From Manis javanica (taxonomy: Eukaryota > Chordata > Mammalia > Pholidota > Manidae), in contig NC_133156.1 in assembly GCF_040802235.1 (NCBI RefSeq), positions 146,613,173 to 146,677,172 on the forward strand: a DNA stretch of 64,000 bases, in the 5' to 3' direction. Every line of letters starts with the position of its first letter. The first letter of the stretch is position 1. The notes below the pieces were generated by a model. It made no database searches, had not been told where the DNA came from, and saw only the letters and a list, made by a program, of their open reading frames with translations. This document shows positions 20,850 to 32,293 of the stretch, piece by piece. Position numbers and translations under genes: made by a program.

Positions 20850-21595
20850 CTATAGCAGTCCCTTCAAAATACACTGTAGAGACAGTTTGTGGGAGATAAG
20901 TTTCCTCAGCTTTTGCTTATCTGTAAATTGTTTTATCCCTGCCTCAAATTTAAATGATAATCTTGTTAGGTAGAGTATTCTTTGTTTGAGGCCCTTCTGT
21001 TTCATTGCATTAAATACATCATGCCACTCCCTTCTGGCCAATAAGGTTTCTGTTGAGAAATCTGATGATAGTTTGATGGGTTTTTCTTTGTATGTGATCT
21101 TTTTTCTCTCTCTGGCTGCTTTAGATACTCTGTCTTTGTCCTTGATATTTGCCATTTTAATTATTATATGTCTTGGTGTTGTCTTCCTTGGGTCCCTTGT
21201 TTTGGGTGATCTGTGTACTTTCATGGTCTGAGAGACTATTTCCTTCCTCAGATTGGGGGAGTTTTCAGCATTATGTCCTCAAAGAGAGTTTATATCGCTT
21301 TTTCTCTCTCTTCTCCTTCTGGTTCCCCTGTAATACGAATATTGTTCCGTTTGGATTGGTGACACAGTTCTCTCTTTCATTCCTAGAGATCTTTTTTCTC
21401 TGTGCCTCAACTTCCTTGTATTCCTATTCTCTAATTCGTATTTCATTTACTATTCCTCTACCTCATCTAATCGGCTTTTAAATCCTGCCATTGTATGTTT
21501 CATTTCAGATACTGTATTTTTCAATGTTTCTCTGTCTTGAAGTCCTCACTGGATCTTGAATATTTTTCTGTAGCTCCGTGAGCATGTTTATGACT
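20850..21595 (-). pseudogene. L1-B ORF1 pseudogene
   Basis: The C-terminal domain is readable at 20850-21224 (for example 'DFSTETLLARREWHDVFNAM'), followed on the minus-strand upstream side by a broken RRM and coiled-coil region and the ORF1 start region at 21505-21702. The coiled coil lacks the fourfold 11-residue repeat seen in L1-A. Confidence 0.85.
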
Positions 21596-21702
21596 TTTAT
21601 TTTGAAATATTTATCAAGAAGATTGATGATTTCAGTTTCACTGAGCCCTCTTTCTGTTGTTTGAGGGATTTTGGTTTTTACCAGTTTGTTTTGCCATTTC
21701 AT

Positions 21703-22702
21703 ATTTCTAATGATTACTATGGAATAATAACTGTGTGTAGGTTGCGCCCTCTAGTGCCCAGATGCTATACTCTCTGGAGCTGCCCAGCACCTGGAATGAT
21801 GGCGGGGGTTGCAGGGGCAGGGCACTGGTGCCTGCTGGGAGGAAAGAACTCTTTCCTGCTTCCTGGCTGCAGTGCTTTCCTCCACTGTGAGGGCCAGTGG
21901 GCCATGCACACAGGGAGGAGCCTCTGCATTATGCCTCTGTAGCTGCTGTAGGTGGTGCAGCCCTCTGGCTGGCCTGGTGTGATGGCATGAGCAGCAGGTT
22001 TGCGAACCAGTGCCAGCAGGGAGGAAGGGGTGGCAGGCTGTGTATTGCAGTGGGAGGCCTTGGTGCTGTGTCACCAGCCAACAGGATGGAGTGCCTGAAG
22101 CTCCTGAAAGCTTCCAACCTCCTGGGCTGAGTGTGCTAGGATATCATCCACCTGTCCTTTCTCCTGAGCAGCAAGCTCTGTGTAATCCTTGCCCCTTTGT
22201 GCCCCTCTCGTTATTGGGAAGGCTTTCAAGGTCTGTAATTTTCTTTTTTTGTGGTGCCTTTCTTTTGTCCTGGAGCATCTGGTTGTGGGTACCTGTCCTC
22301 CACAAGCAGCTGGAATCTCAGTCTTTCTGAGTATTCCACTTGTCTTAGCTTTCCAACCCCACTAATCTCCAGAGCACCATGTAATGTGGGTTGATGCTCC
22401 CAGAGCAGAGCTCCAGGGCTGGGTGTTTAGCAGTCCTGGGCTTCTCCTCCCTTCCTGCTGCATTTCTCTTCCTCCTGCTGGTGAGCTGGGATGGGGGGAG
22501 GGTTTGGGTCCCAGCAGATCTTGGGTTTTTCTACTTTACCCCTTTCTTTGAGGTCTTCTCTTTTCCCCAGATTTAGACAGTCTGTCTCAGTCTTCTTTCC
22601 AGTTGCTCTTTCAGGATTAGTTGTATTTGCTGTATTTTTATGTTATATGTGGTTTTGGGAGGAGGTTTATGCTTTACTTCTCATACCACCATCTTTTCTT
22701 CT
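21703..22702 (-). promoter_or_regulatory. L1-B 5' UTR
   Basis: ~1 kb upstream of ORF1, moderately GC-rich. I see no similarity to the tandem-unit 5' UTR of L1-A, so the two L1s probably belong to subfamilies with exchanged 5' UTRs. The open frames within it (up to 107 codons) are probably fortuitous. Confidence 0.65.
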
Positions 22703-22723
22703 CTGCAGTGTGTGTGTGTGATC

Positions 22724-23620
22724 TATTATTTTTTTGAAAGGTAAGCTTTTGTTGCTCCAGGACAACTCGGATCTCACCAACTCCTAGCTGGGTAGGGCAC
22801 ATAGTGTGACTAATTGTGGACACAACATTATCGGAAGCCTGTGCTACAGCCCTAGGCTACTTTCAAAGACACTCAGCTGTGTGAAACCTGACTTGCTTTT
22901 AAAAATTTGAGTTCCATTTTTTTTCCTCTGTCTCACTCCCCACCTTCCATCTTTGTGGGGCTTCTCGCTGTCTGGGTGACACAGGACTTGGGCCTTGCTG
23001 TGCATTGTGTCATGGCCCCCTGTCACACTCAGTGTCTGGGCCTGTGACCTCTGGAGCCTGACCTGGCTTGGTGCCTGTCTGTAGCACCTGGGGTGGCCTG
23101 GCTGGCAGGTTAGGCCAGCTCTCAGGTCCTGGAGATGGTGTTGGGAAATGGGTGCCTTCATGTTAGTGCCATCTTTTTGGAAGGTGAGCTTTCCGTGGGC
23201 TCCTGATTTGATTTTAGGGGAGGCCAAGTTGCTGTTCTCAGGGTAAGTGAAGGTCTAAGTACACGATCACAGTTGCTCCAGGACTTGGGTCCTAGTAGCT
23301 GCAAAAAGCTAGGAGCTGGGTGGGTGAGGTGCTTCCCCTCAGCTGATTCATTTTCTCATGGTCTGAGCCGTTTCCCATGCATTTATGGGGAGTGTTTGTT
23401 TAGTCTCTTCCCTGCTGGCTGTGACACTTCCAGAGACAACAATCCCAGTAGAGGTCTTTATGAATGTGAGATGCACCGAAGTCATAACAATGCCAAGTGA
23501 GGTCCTTAAGTGTCACCCAAAGGCCAAGAGCTGAGTCGCTTCCTGAGCTCTCCAGCCAGCTGCAACCCCGAATCCCCACTGCTCAGGCCTGCTCAGTAGG
23601 AACTCATGCGGGCGCCTCGT
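22724..23620. other. Unassigned non-coding stretch
   Basis: No exon or repeat is securely recognised. The phrase 'gttgctccagga' occurs at about 22751 and 23271 in otherwise diverged surroundings. The 127-codon minus-strand frame 22844-23227 matches nothing I know. Confidence 0.45.
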
Positions 23621-23624
23621 ACTC

Positions 23625-23775
23625 TGTATGGGCTCATTTATTTTGTTTATTGCCTGCTTCCCTCCCCCTAGATAGCAAGTTCCACGAGGATGGGCAAGTT
23701 TGCCTCTGTCCCCAGGGCCACTGCCAGCACCTGGTGTCCGTCCCACACTCCACTGAGTGAATGTCAGGGAATGCA
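23625..23775 (+). repeat. L2 LINE 3'-end fragment
   Basis: 'agatagcaagttccacgagg' then 'atgggcaagtttgcctctgt' then 'agcacctggtgtc...actgagtgaatg' follows the L2 3' consensus ('agactgtaagctccttgagg...'). Confidence 0.65.
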
Positions 23776-24187
23776 TACCTGGCAGCAGGTGTCCTGCATG
23801 ATGGCCGCCTCTTGAGGGGGACACTGAATTCTCCTTCAGGAGGTGCCTCAGCCTCCAGGCAACAGTTTGGAGGGAATGAAGGGGGAATGCACCTGCTCTG
23901 TCCCCAGCTGTCTCAGGACTTGGGAAAGGGTCTTAGACAGGCTCCCTTCAGGGGCACCAGGCTTGGAGGAGTCCAGTGTGATTCGGGCAGGGCCTGGGAA
24001 GCATCAGCCTGCTGGATGGTTCCCACATGGAGCACCCTCCGCCATCTCCTAGCCAGGATCTGCTGAGTTTCCATTGCTCTCAATATGCAAACAGGCTCCA
24101 TGGTGCAGGCATCGTTGCCTGGCATGTTTTAAGATGAGAAGACAGGAGGAAGCTCTCAGAGGCGTTCACTCAGGGACAGAGCTGGGG
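23776..24187. other. Unassigned stretch, possible MIR piece near 24130-24185
   Basis: 'aagatgagaagacaggagga' plus 'agctctcagaggcgttcact' is weakly MIR-like. Nothing else is recognised. Confidence 0.3.
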
Positions 24188-24371
24188 TTTGTCTCCTGCC
24201 TTACAAGGATGGTATGTGGAGGGAGCAGAGTCCTTCTGAAGCTTGTGGAGACATAGTTTAAGAAGCAAATCTATTCAGCATTATGAATATGAACTTCACA
24301 TTTGGAAGATGATACTAAAAATATTCTTTAAAAGCATCACTTGCAGAAAATGAAGCTCATCAGACTCTTCT
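24188..24371 (+). repeat. Diverged local duplication, unit 1
   Basis: From 'tttgtctcctgcc' to 'aagctcatcagactcttc'; aligns along its length with 25296-25479. See the entry for unit 2. Confidence 0.8.
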
Positions 24372-25295
24372 TGGCCAGTGGAGCTAGCTCTGTAGAAGAT
24401 CCCCCTTCCCAGGCTGGGGGCACCCCACCCCATGCAGTGGGCCAGAATCCCTAGGAGGGGGAGAGTGAGCAGTTTCATCCCAAAGGGTTTTTAAAGGTCT
24501 GGAGAGCCTGTAGCTGGAGAGCCAGAAGGCGAGGCTAGGGTCTGCAGCACAGTGAGTCCCTCTCTGGCTCTGTCATCTGAAAGGGGCAGAGTGGGGCACG
24601 GGTATCCAGGGCCACCCACCCCATGTCCCTGATACGTCGTGAGGATATATAGCGTCAGGATCAGGCCACCTGGGGGCTGGTGATGTCTCCTGAACAAACC
24701 CTTCCTTTCTGCACAGACCATCTCCCCACCAGCCTCCCATCCCATTTCGTCTTTGCCTGGTGGGACCAACACTGGGGAGAATCACCGGAGACGCTTCCCT
24801 TGAAGACTGTGCACTCCTCTGACCGGCCCGTGGGGGCCGGCTCTCCCTATGGGAGGCGGATCTGCCCCCTCAGCTGGAGCTGGGGCACCATGCCCACCCT
24901 CTGAGTCCCAGGCCCCAGGAGTCTCAGTGTGGAACGGAGGTCACGTGGATCTACTGGAGATCACATGCCAGGTGGAGAGACAGCATCATTCTGTGGTTTA
25001 GGGTCACCAGGAAGTGAATCATCCCCACAGAATGGGTAATGAATGACTCCATTTTATAGATGGAAGAAAAACATATCAGCAAATCAGCCACCTTCCCTCC
25101 CACATTCAGGGGCTTCTCCTAGACTAAAGTTAGGTGATTGGTGGGCTGGGTTCCATGGAGCTGTAGACAAGCAATAATTACCCATTATCAGCATCCAAAA
25201 AGAGCTGCTTCCCCTCATTCTGGTACCCCACTGGGGGCTGCTCCGGCACCCAGGTGTCCTCTCCTGGGTCTCCCAAGGGCTGGGCACAGGCAGTG
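24372..25295. other. Unassigned stretch between the duplicated units
   Basis: Non-coding as far as visible. Several overlapping frames under 100 codons, none recognised. Confidence 0.4.
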
Positions 25296-25479
25296 TTTGA
25301 CTCCTGCCTCCCAGGGACAGCACATGGAGGGAACAGGGAGTTGTCCTGAGGCTTGGGGAGACATAGTCTAAGAAGCACATTTATTTAGCATTGAGAATAT
25401 GAACTTAGATTTGGAAGATGCTACTAAAAACATTTTTAAAAAGCATTAATTGCAGAAAATTAAGCTCATCAGAGTCTTT
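25296..25479 (+). repeat. Diverged local duplication, unit 2
   Basis: The same length (184 bp) and order of blocks as unit 1, 1,108 bp away. Shared blocks include 'gagacatagt.taagaagca', 'gaatatgaactt', 'atttggaagatg.tactaaaa' and 'tgcagaaaat.aagctcatca'. It is diverged by point changes, so the duplication is old. It is either a tandem duplication or two copies of an interspersed repeat I do not recognise. Confidence 0.8.
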
Positions 25480-25979
25480 CTGTGCTCCAGTCCCGTGTCG
25501 CTCTGTGCATTCTTCCAGGGACAGCCACAGCCAGAATGAGCTGTTTATAAGAATGCGTTCTTCTATTCCCCTGAAAAAGGATTGGCAGGGAAAGCAGTTC
25601 TCCTCTTTGCTCCCTGGTATTGTATCTGTATCTCAGAATTCCTGCTGAAGCCCACCCTCTAAGGCATTGCATTATTTTAGAATCAACTGAATTTCAACCA
25701 GAAAGTGAGTGTGAACATTACAAAATGGAAGCCCCTCTTCACTCCTCAGAGCCAGCGTGGAGGTGATATGGGCCAGGGCAGACTTCGGGGAGGAAGAGGG
25801 CGTGTTTCTGATGGCTTGCTGGCTGTGTGACTTCTAGTAACAATGCCACCCAAGAGGGATCAGTTCTCTCACTGCTAAAACATAGGACATGTTGATCTTA
25901 GATGTCCCTTCCAACTTAGAATATTGTCAATTCCAAGGGTGGATATTAAACAATGTAACTGCAGGAGAGTTATACCTAA

Positions 25980-25980
<1 letters not shown>
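25480..25980. other. Unassigned non-coding stretch
   Basis: No gene or repeat recognised. Confidence 0.4.

Positions 25981-25981
<1 letters not shown>

Positions 25982-26023
<42 letters not shown>
25982..26023. repeat. (GT)n microsatellite
   Basis: About 20 uninterrupted GT units, followed by gcgtgc. Likely polymorphic. Confidence 0.95.
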
Positions 26024-26026
<3 letters not shown>

Positions 26027-26089
26027 CACAGGGAGGATTTAAAGTCAGCTGATTTTACAATCTTGGAATGGGGAAGGCTTTTTAAAATA

Positions 26090-26935
26090 CAACCCCAATC
26101 CCAGAAACATGAAAGAAAAGATTCATAAATTCATCTACATGAAAAGAAACCTTATAAAATAGTCAAGACAAAAGATAAACTGTAAAGCATCCACATCAAA
26201 ATGTTAATTTCTTCAGTAAGTAGTACCTCCAAATCAAAAGTAAAAGGATCAATCTACAGAGAAAAAGAAAAACATCTCAATGCAAATAGCCAAAAACACG
26301 TGAAATACTGTCAATCTAACAAGGGAATGCAAAGCTAGGTAACGAGATACATGTTGTCGTTTCCTCTGTAACACTGTATTGAACACTGCTGATGGGTGTG
26401 CTCTGATGGAGGCCCTGCGGTGGCAGTTTGACAATCCATCAAGTTGAAATGCCTGCACCCTTTGACTTGGGAATTATACTCAGGAACTTATCCAATACAT
26501 ATTTGGTAAGTAATGAAAAGGTGTGTCTGCAAAGTTAATCACTGTGGCACGGTAAGAACAAAGGACAGGCATCCATTGGCTTCTAGGGAATTGATTAAAT
26601 GGAGTGTTGTGTATCCACAACACAACAATATTCTGCAGTTGCTAAAGTGAGCAGCTCTGTATTTACAGATGTGTATCTCTAAGATATTTGGTAAGTGCAA
26701 ACAAGCGGGGTGCAGAATGGCCCCCGTAGCCTAGCGGCATTTGCGGTTTTGACATGGATACACCTGTAAGGACACCCATGGAACTTGTCACAGTGCTGGT
26801 CTCCAGAGAGGAGACAGAGGGTCTAGGGGGACAGGAGTCAAAGGGGGGGGACATGTTGCCTGCTTTCAAATTTTATTCTGGTACACGTGTTACTTGTTAA
26901 AAATAAATACAGCTCTTAAAAATAAAAACATTCCT
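26090..26935 (+). mobile_element. Old L1/HAL1-like remnant, sense
   Basis: 'cacccttt gacttgggaatta' (about 26456-26475) matches the L1 'DxxIPLLG' coding region. The nearby 'aacaatattctgcagttgct' (about 26624) fits the 'YYSA' segment. It ends in A-rich sequence with AATAAA-like words around 26900-26930. Frames are destroyed. Confidence 0.6.
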
Positions 26936-27332
26936 TAGGCTAATCTAGGGGTAGAAAATGTTAAATATTGATGGGAAAGAAATCCTGTGTATAATGTCAT
27001 GTGTATAAACATAGTCATTCATGGTCATCTCTCAGCTTCAGTTTTCTCTCACTTTGAAGATTCCCTGCTTTGGAATTGAAACTCTGAGAGAAAATTAATT
27101 TCCTCTCTGTGTCTCTATAGCCCTTCAAACTGTGTAAGTCCCTCTCTGGGTACAAGATGGATGGAAGAAGAGTTGGCCTCTTATGTAATTCACTTTCTTT
27201 TGTTCTGGATTTCTAAAATGTAAGTCTCCTAAGAGTCTCACTTCAAAACAGAGAATACTGAAGAATGTCTTTGGAATGCAAGACAATTTGCAACCTATAT
27301 TATACATGTGCGAAAATAAAAGCTGAGACAAA
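26936..27332. other. Unassigned non-coding stretch
   Basis: No gene or repeat securely recognised. Confidence 0.4.
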
Positions 27333-27368
27333 TCACACACACACACACACACAAATAATAATAATAAC
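27333..27368. repeat. (CA)n/(AAT)n microsatellite
   Basis: 'cacacacacacacacacaca' followed by aataataataat. Confidence 0.9.
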
Positions 27369-27715
27369 GTTCCTCTGGACTAATGTTTACATCCTCCCAG
27401 AATCCCTGTGGTGAAGCCCCCATCCCAGTGTGATGGCATTTGGAGGGGGTGCCTTCAGGAGGTAACTGGGTCTTTGGGGGTGGAACCCCCAAGATGGGAT
27501 TAGTGCCCTTATAAGAACACTCATGAGAGAGCCTGCTTCCCTTCTCTCTGCCACATGGGGACACAGCAAGCAGGTAGCCATCTATCAATCTGGAAGAGCC
27601 CTCCCCAGAACCCAGCCTTGCTGGTACCCTGGTCTCAGGCTTCCAGCCTGCAGAACCATGAGAAATGAGTGTTGGGTTGAAGCCACAGTCTATGGTATTG
27701 AACTCTGACTGTGAC
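27369..27715 (+). mobile_element. MLT1-type MaLR LTR
   Basis: The order of blocks is that of an MLT1 LTR: 'gtgatggcatttggaggggg', 'ttcaggaggtaactgggtct', 'gggattagtgcccttataag', 'ccacatggggacacagcaag', 'cttccagcctgcagaaccat' and 'gaagccacagtctatggtat'. The 5' end is truncated or diverged. MaLR LTRs are non-autonomous ERVL relatives; this is a fixed fossil. Confidence 0.85.
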
Positions 27716-29005
27716 ACGAGAAGACTCCCATGGCAAACTGTTTCATGTGGTCAGAACAGTGTCTGAAATGGGTGGCAGATGTAGCTAGAGATGGACGCAG
27801 CTGCCACTCCTGTGCTGGAACCGACCTCCCCTTCTTCAGTTGAGCCTCAGATGAAGGAGATGGCTTAGGGTTAAGAACACAGATCTTCAAATTCTAGGGC
27901 AGTGTCCCAGGTGGTGTGATGCCCACATGGGAATGGCTGTGCCAACCTTCTCCTGAGCCCCATGGTGGGTGGGATTGCCATGAACAGAGCGTTCCCTTGC
28001 CTTTTGGAGGGACACGGAATGTATCTGGCAAGTCCGTGTAGTGTGTGTGTTTACCTGCTGTCTGTGCCTTGTCAACATCCTGGCCCCCAGGCCTCTGGAC
28101 CACCACGGGTGGAGGACTCAGCTGTGGCCCCTGCCCACTGAGACTGCAGACTGGTGACCAACTGCCTGGAAAAGTTTGGAGGGAAGCCATTAAAGAGCCA
28201 TCAGACACATCGGACTCCTGAGTGTCTGTCCCACCCTCACTGGCTGACCCTCTGCACCACCATTTCAGCCCGAATCCACAATGCCAGGAACCCCATGTAG
28301 ATGGATACCAGTTCTGGGCAAGGTGTCTCCTTGCTCCAGGACTGGCATATGCTCTGAACTGGGGAGATGTTCCTCTGTTTTGTGGAGGATAACCCTGCTT
28401 TTTGGCTGGATCTTGTCTTCCTTCTGAGGATGACTGACATGCTGACATTCCAGTAGCTTCCCAGACACACGTGAAAGTCCCAGGATTGATCTCGTTGGAA
28501 ATAAGTGTGATTTCAAGAAGCACTTGCAGATGTTTGGAGTGCTTTAACCCAAGAGAGCCCCCTCCACACCCTGCCTCCCCATCGCAGCATGCAGGTGACC
28601 CAGGCGAGACTTGCTGGGCCAGGGGACCTGGGGCCTTTTTCCCTCCAGCCTCTGCATTCCTCTGGGCCCTTGGCACCATTGCCATGAAGAGCCACTGACA
28701 GCAGGGGGTGCTCAGATGACCCTCCTGACTGAAGCACAGATACTGTCAGCCAGGTAACCAGGAGAGACAAAGCATAAATACCACAGCATTTGGCTGTAGT
28801 GCACATCTAGAAAGTGCTTGGGAAGGCAGGCAGCATCTTCCTCGAAGAGCACTGGGGATAACAGGTGGTGTAAAACGATTGGGGGTCACCCACCATACTG
28901 AGGACTGGTGTCAAATAAATCATAGCTAAAACCAAAACGATGTCATGGAAACAAAAATATGACAAACATAAGCTTCTGTGATCATGAGACAGAATCTCAT
29001 TATCT
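27716..29005. other. Unassigned non-coding stretch
   Basis: It includes a 263-codon minus-strand open frame (27894-28685) with no recognisable domain and a composition expected of GC-rich chance frames. Shorter frames overlap it on both strands. I do not call it a gene. Confidence 0.45.
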
Positions 29006-29009
29006 ACCA

Positions 29010-29135
29010 AGACACAGAATTTCAGAGCTCACTTAGCTCTCCCCCTTCATTTACAGGTGAGGAGATGGTGTTCTGGAGAGAGAAGGGCATTTGTCCATGC
29101 ATAGAGCCCAAGACTGCAGGGCAGGAGCCTGGGGA
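29010..29135 (+). repeat. MIR SINE fragment
   Basis: 'ttcatttacaggtgaggaga' plus the preceding 'gagctcacttagctctcccc' follow the MIR core. Confidence 0.6.
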
Positions 29136-31195
29136 CACTCAGGTCTCCTCCCCCAGACACAGAGCAGTCTCCACGCAGGACTGGCTTCCGAGAGAAAGGG
29201 TGTGCCTGGGGTGCAGGGGGTCCCAGAGGCCACACACCTGCACATCCCACATGAGGGAATGCCATTCCTTTGCAATGCACAGTGGTCTAAAATCCATATC
29301 CCGGCTGCAAAAAATGGTAAACATCGAACTGATAATTTTTCTTATACTGAGTGTGCAAGAGTTTGGGGATGGGGGATGTGGGGAATTGCATGGATAATTC
29401 TGGTTTTGTTCAACTTACCTAGGATGAAAGAACTGACAATGTGTTGCATCTAAAACCCTGTCATTATTCACTCTACAGGCCTGATGTCTAGTCCTGGGTC
29501 TGCCCCTCTGGGGTAGTCAAGTGGGCTCCCCCTGCACGCAGTATCTCAGCTACCACAGTAGGGCTGGCCAGGGACCAGGAGTTGCTGACACCTGACGCCT
29601 TCTCTGAAGTTCACTCTCTCTGGTCTCTGCTAGGGTGGGAGGTTTGGAGCACAAGGGTCTCCTGGGTTTGGGCTCCTGTTCATGCTGTATGTGTCCTTAG
29701 GTATGGGCTCAGCTTGTGCACCAAGGCTCCTGTTGCCAGGCAGCTCACAAAGGCAAGAATGAGGTACACTCTACTGGGAAGGTAAACTGCAGTGTGTGTG
29801 ATGTACCAGTTGGCTAAGCTGTTATATCCACATCTCAGTACTGCTGTGGAGGTATTTTGCAGATGTGCGTAAGTCCAGGAGATCACCCTCCAGAGCACGG
29901 GCTGCCTCATGCAGTTAGCTGAAGGCCTGGGGAGCAAACCTGGGGTTTCCCTGAGAAAGGAGAGATTCTCCAAGGCTGCGGCCTCAGCTCCTGCCCCAGA
30001 GTTGCCAGCCTGCCCTCCTGCTGTTCTGGGCCTTCAGATGGCAGATGCCGTGCCTTTAAATCTCTCTGCCTCCCCTTCCTCTCCCTGTCTCCTCTCCCCT
30101 CCCACCTGCATATATTCCTCCGGGTTCCCTTCCCTGGACTCTCTGCTGGAACCCTGGGTGTAGAGTCCCTCCCACACTGGTGCATCGTAATTCAATCTTT
30201 ATCATAATTCAAGGTGCATCGGCTTTATTTCCGATATGTATTTCCACTCTGTTGCTTTTGGAACCACTTAGGAGGCGAGGGGCTCAGGTGTCTGTGAATC
30301 AGGAACACTTAGGCTGGGAGGGGTGACTGGAGAGGAGGAGAAACAGGCCAGGAGCCCTGGAGAAGGCCGAGGGGTCTGAGGAGAATTGCTGGAGGACACA
30401 CACTCCCTCCCAGTGTCCAATGGCCAGATCTGGGAGAGGCCAGCGCTTCTGGGGACTCTGGCGGGCTCTTTATTTTGGCTAATAGTTTTGAGGGACAACA
30501 CAGATTTGCTTCCAGGAGCCTTGACATGTCCTCTGCCCAAAGCTGGTACTTGGAGACCTGCTCTTGCCCACCTGCTCCTGTTCAAGGAGGGAGCAGGCAT
30601 GGTGTCTGGCTGGACCTGAGTCGGGCTTTCCAGAGTCCAGAGTACCTTGTCCCCTCAGATAATTGCCTTTCCCCTCTCGATGGGGTTTCCCTGGACACAC
30701 ACCTGTGGGCTGCTGGCATGTCCTCTTCAGTTAGGTTACCTGAGAGGACCTTTCATAATTGCTGCTCCTCGGAATAGCTCTGGCTCCTCAGGGGTTTGAG
30801 GACAAGGAAAAGCACCAGGCCAGACCTTGGGGTATGGAACACATGCTCCCCATCAGCCCGGTGGCAATGCTCCGAGGTGGGAACTGAAGTCAGAGGACAA
30901 TCCTCCAATCGGGATATGGGTTCCAAGGCTTCATCTGCTGCCATTTGCCTCATGCTTCAGCAAGCGTTTTCTTTTTAAGAAAAAAATAATGCTGGTATTT
31001 GAAGACAAGACAAATATTAGCTTGTAGGCTCACCAAAATGTCAGGCCTTTAACTGATACGGTTTTCTGAGAGACACTGCTTGCTTTGCAGCACATATAAT
31101 GCTTGGTGAACACAGGTGTGCCACATGAGGTCTACATATAATTTAAAAATTCCTAAAACATGATTCTGAGGCGAGTATATAGTGAGCCTGAATCA
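29136..31195. other. Unassigned non-coding stretch
   Basis: No gene or repeat securely recognised over 2 kb. A pyrimidine-rich run lies at about 30060-30110. Open frames reach 110 codons on both strands without recognisable content. Confidence 0.45.
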
Positions 31196-31200
31196 GCGAC

Positions 31201-31761
31201 TCATTGCGATTCATTTAACTCAGCAAAGAGGGAAGCAGCCAGACGGCCAAGCTGGTTCAATGAGCTCTTGAGGAAGAGATTGATACAGTCCTTTGGAAAA
31301 GGGATGGTAGAGTAAGCTTGATATGCAGATTCCAAATTGGGAGATAGCTTACAGGCGGTAACCACAGGACCTTTGGGCCATCTTTTCTGGGACAAATATC
31401 CCTTGCTGCCAATCAAGTTCATGGCCAGCATCTCAAGTGTGGCTCCAATCAGGGCAGAGCCCGTAAGTCCTGAGCTCCTGAGCAGAAGGTAGCCCTCAGC
31501 AGCTGAGCTGAAAGCTGTCACATTTCCAGGCTGGGAGAAGCTTCCAGCAGGTCTGCCTGCCTCCTGCCTCCTCAGCTCACTACTCTGGTGCATCTGGAGG
31601 CAGGGGCGAAGCTGTTGCTCCATCTGTTGGGTGAGGAGTGTGCCCGGGTGATGTGGCCAGCATGCGGGCTGAGTCCCACTGCGGCCTTGGTCTTCCGTCT
31701 CAGGTGGGTGGAAACGTGCACACCCAGCATTGTTTTGAGGATCAGATTCACAACAGTGCAT
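31201..31761 (-). other. Unrecognised 186-codon open frame
   Basis: The longest frame in an otherwise empty stretch. The C-terminal ~90 residues have a balanced, protein-like composition (for example 'YSTIPFPKDCINLFLKSSLN'), while the first half looks like chance translation. There is no start context, no known domain and no splice support. A decayed retroelement or old exon cannot be excluded. I do not call it a gene. Confidence 0.2.
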
Positions 31762-32097
31762 GTGATCTCGTCACCGTGAAGCAGCAAGCAGGGCGCTGTC
31801 CCCACCTCTGGGAGGGCATGGGTGGGCGTGGTTCCTGCAGCCTCTCGGGTGGTGGGGCAGGGGGAGCTCACCCCCTGCAGCGCTGGGGGTGCCACGTGGG
31901 GGTGCTCCAGCTGAGCGCTTACAACTCTGTGTCCTGAGATCTTGGGGGTAGTGGACCTGCTGCCAGAGGCTATTTTTGCCTTGTCCTAGGTCATCACCGG
32001 GCTAGGGGTAAATAATCCACTGGGTGCTGAAGAAGGACTTCGAGGATCACAGTGGAGAGTGGCTGAGCTGCAAAGAAAGCAGGGGAGGCCCAGGGCA
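31762..32097. other. Unassigned non-coding stretch
   Basis: GC-rich, no recognised feature. Confidence 0.4.
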
Positions 32098-32293
32098 GGG
32101 TTGCCGGGTTTAGCAAATAAAAATCAGGACCCCTAGGTAAATTTGATTCTCAGATCAACAGCATGTATATATTTTTTCAGTATAAGTACGTCCCTTGTGT
32201 TATTTGGGCTATATTTATACTAGAAGTTTATTTGTTGTTTCTCTGAAATTCAGATTTAACTCCCATGCTGTATTTTATCTGGTAACTGCAGCC
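32098..32293. mobile_element. Palindromic MITE-like DNA transposon remnant
   Basis: The left arm (32098-32195) and right arm (32196-32293) are imperfect reverse complements around a centre near 32195. 'agtataagtacgtccc...' on the left pairs with '...gggctatatttatactag' on the right. 'ttgccgggtttagcaaataa' at the outer left pairs with the outer-right 'ttatctggtaactgcagcc'. The long-inverted-repeat layout is typical of an old non-autonomous DNA transposon. The family is not named. Confidence 0.65.

Larger units (their letters stand above)
16413..22702 (-). mobile_element. L1-B: full-length-like but decayed LINE-1
   Basis: A ~6.3-kb minus-strand L1 with poly(A) (T9, 16413-16421), 3' UTR, ORF2, spacer, ORF1 and a ~1-kb 5' UTR. 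It is clearly related to L1-A through the ORFs but older: many stops and shifts break both ORFs. Its 5' end on the minus strand reads about 'agaagaaaagatggtgg', the position of the GATGGCGG start in L1-A. A (GT)n tract touches the 5' junction (22710-22723). No clean target duplication was found. Confidence 0.9.

Noticed and set aside
22710..22723. (GT)n at the L1-B 5' junction as part of a target duplication
   Set aside because: No matching GT tract at the 3' junction near 16400-16412.
27894..28685. 263-codon minus-strand open frame
   Set aside because: No recognisable domain and overlapped by other frames; composition expected by chance in GC-rich sequence.
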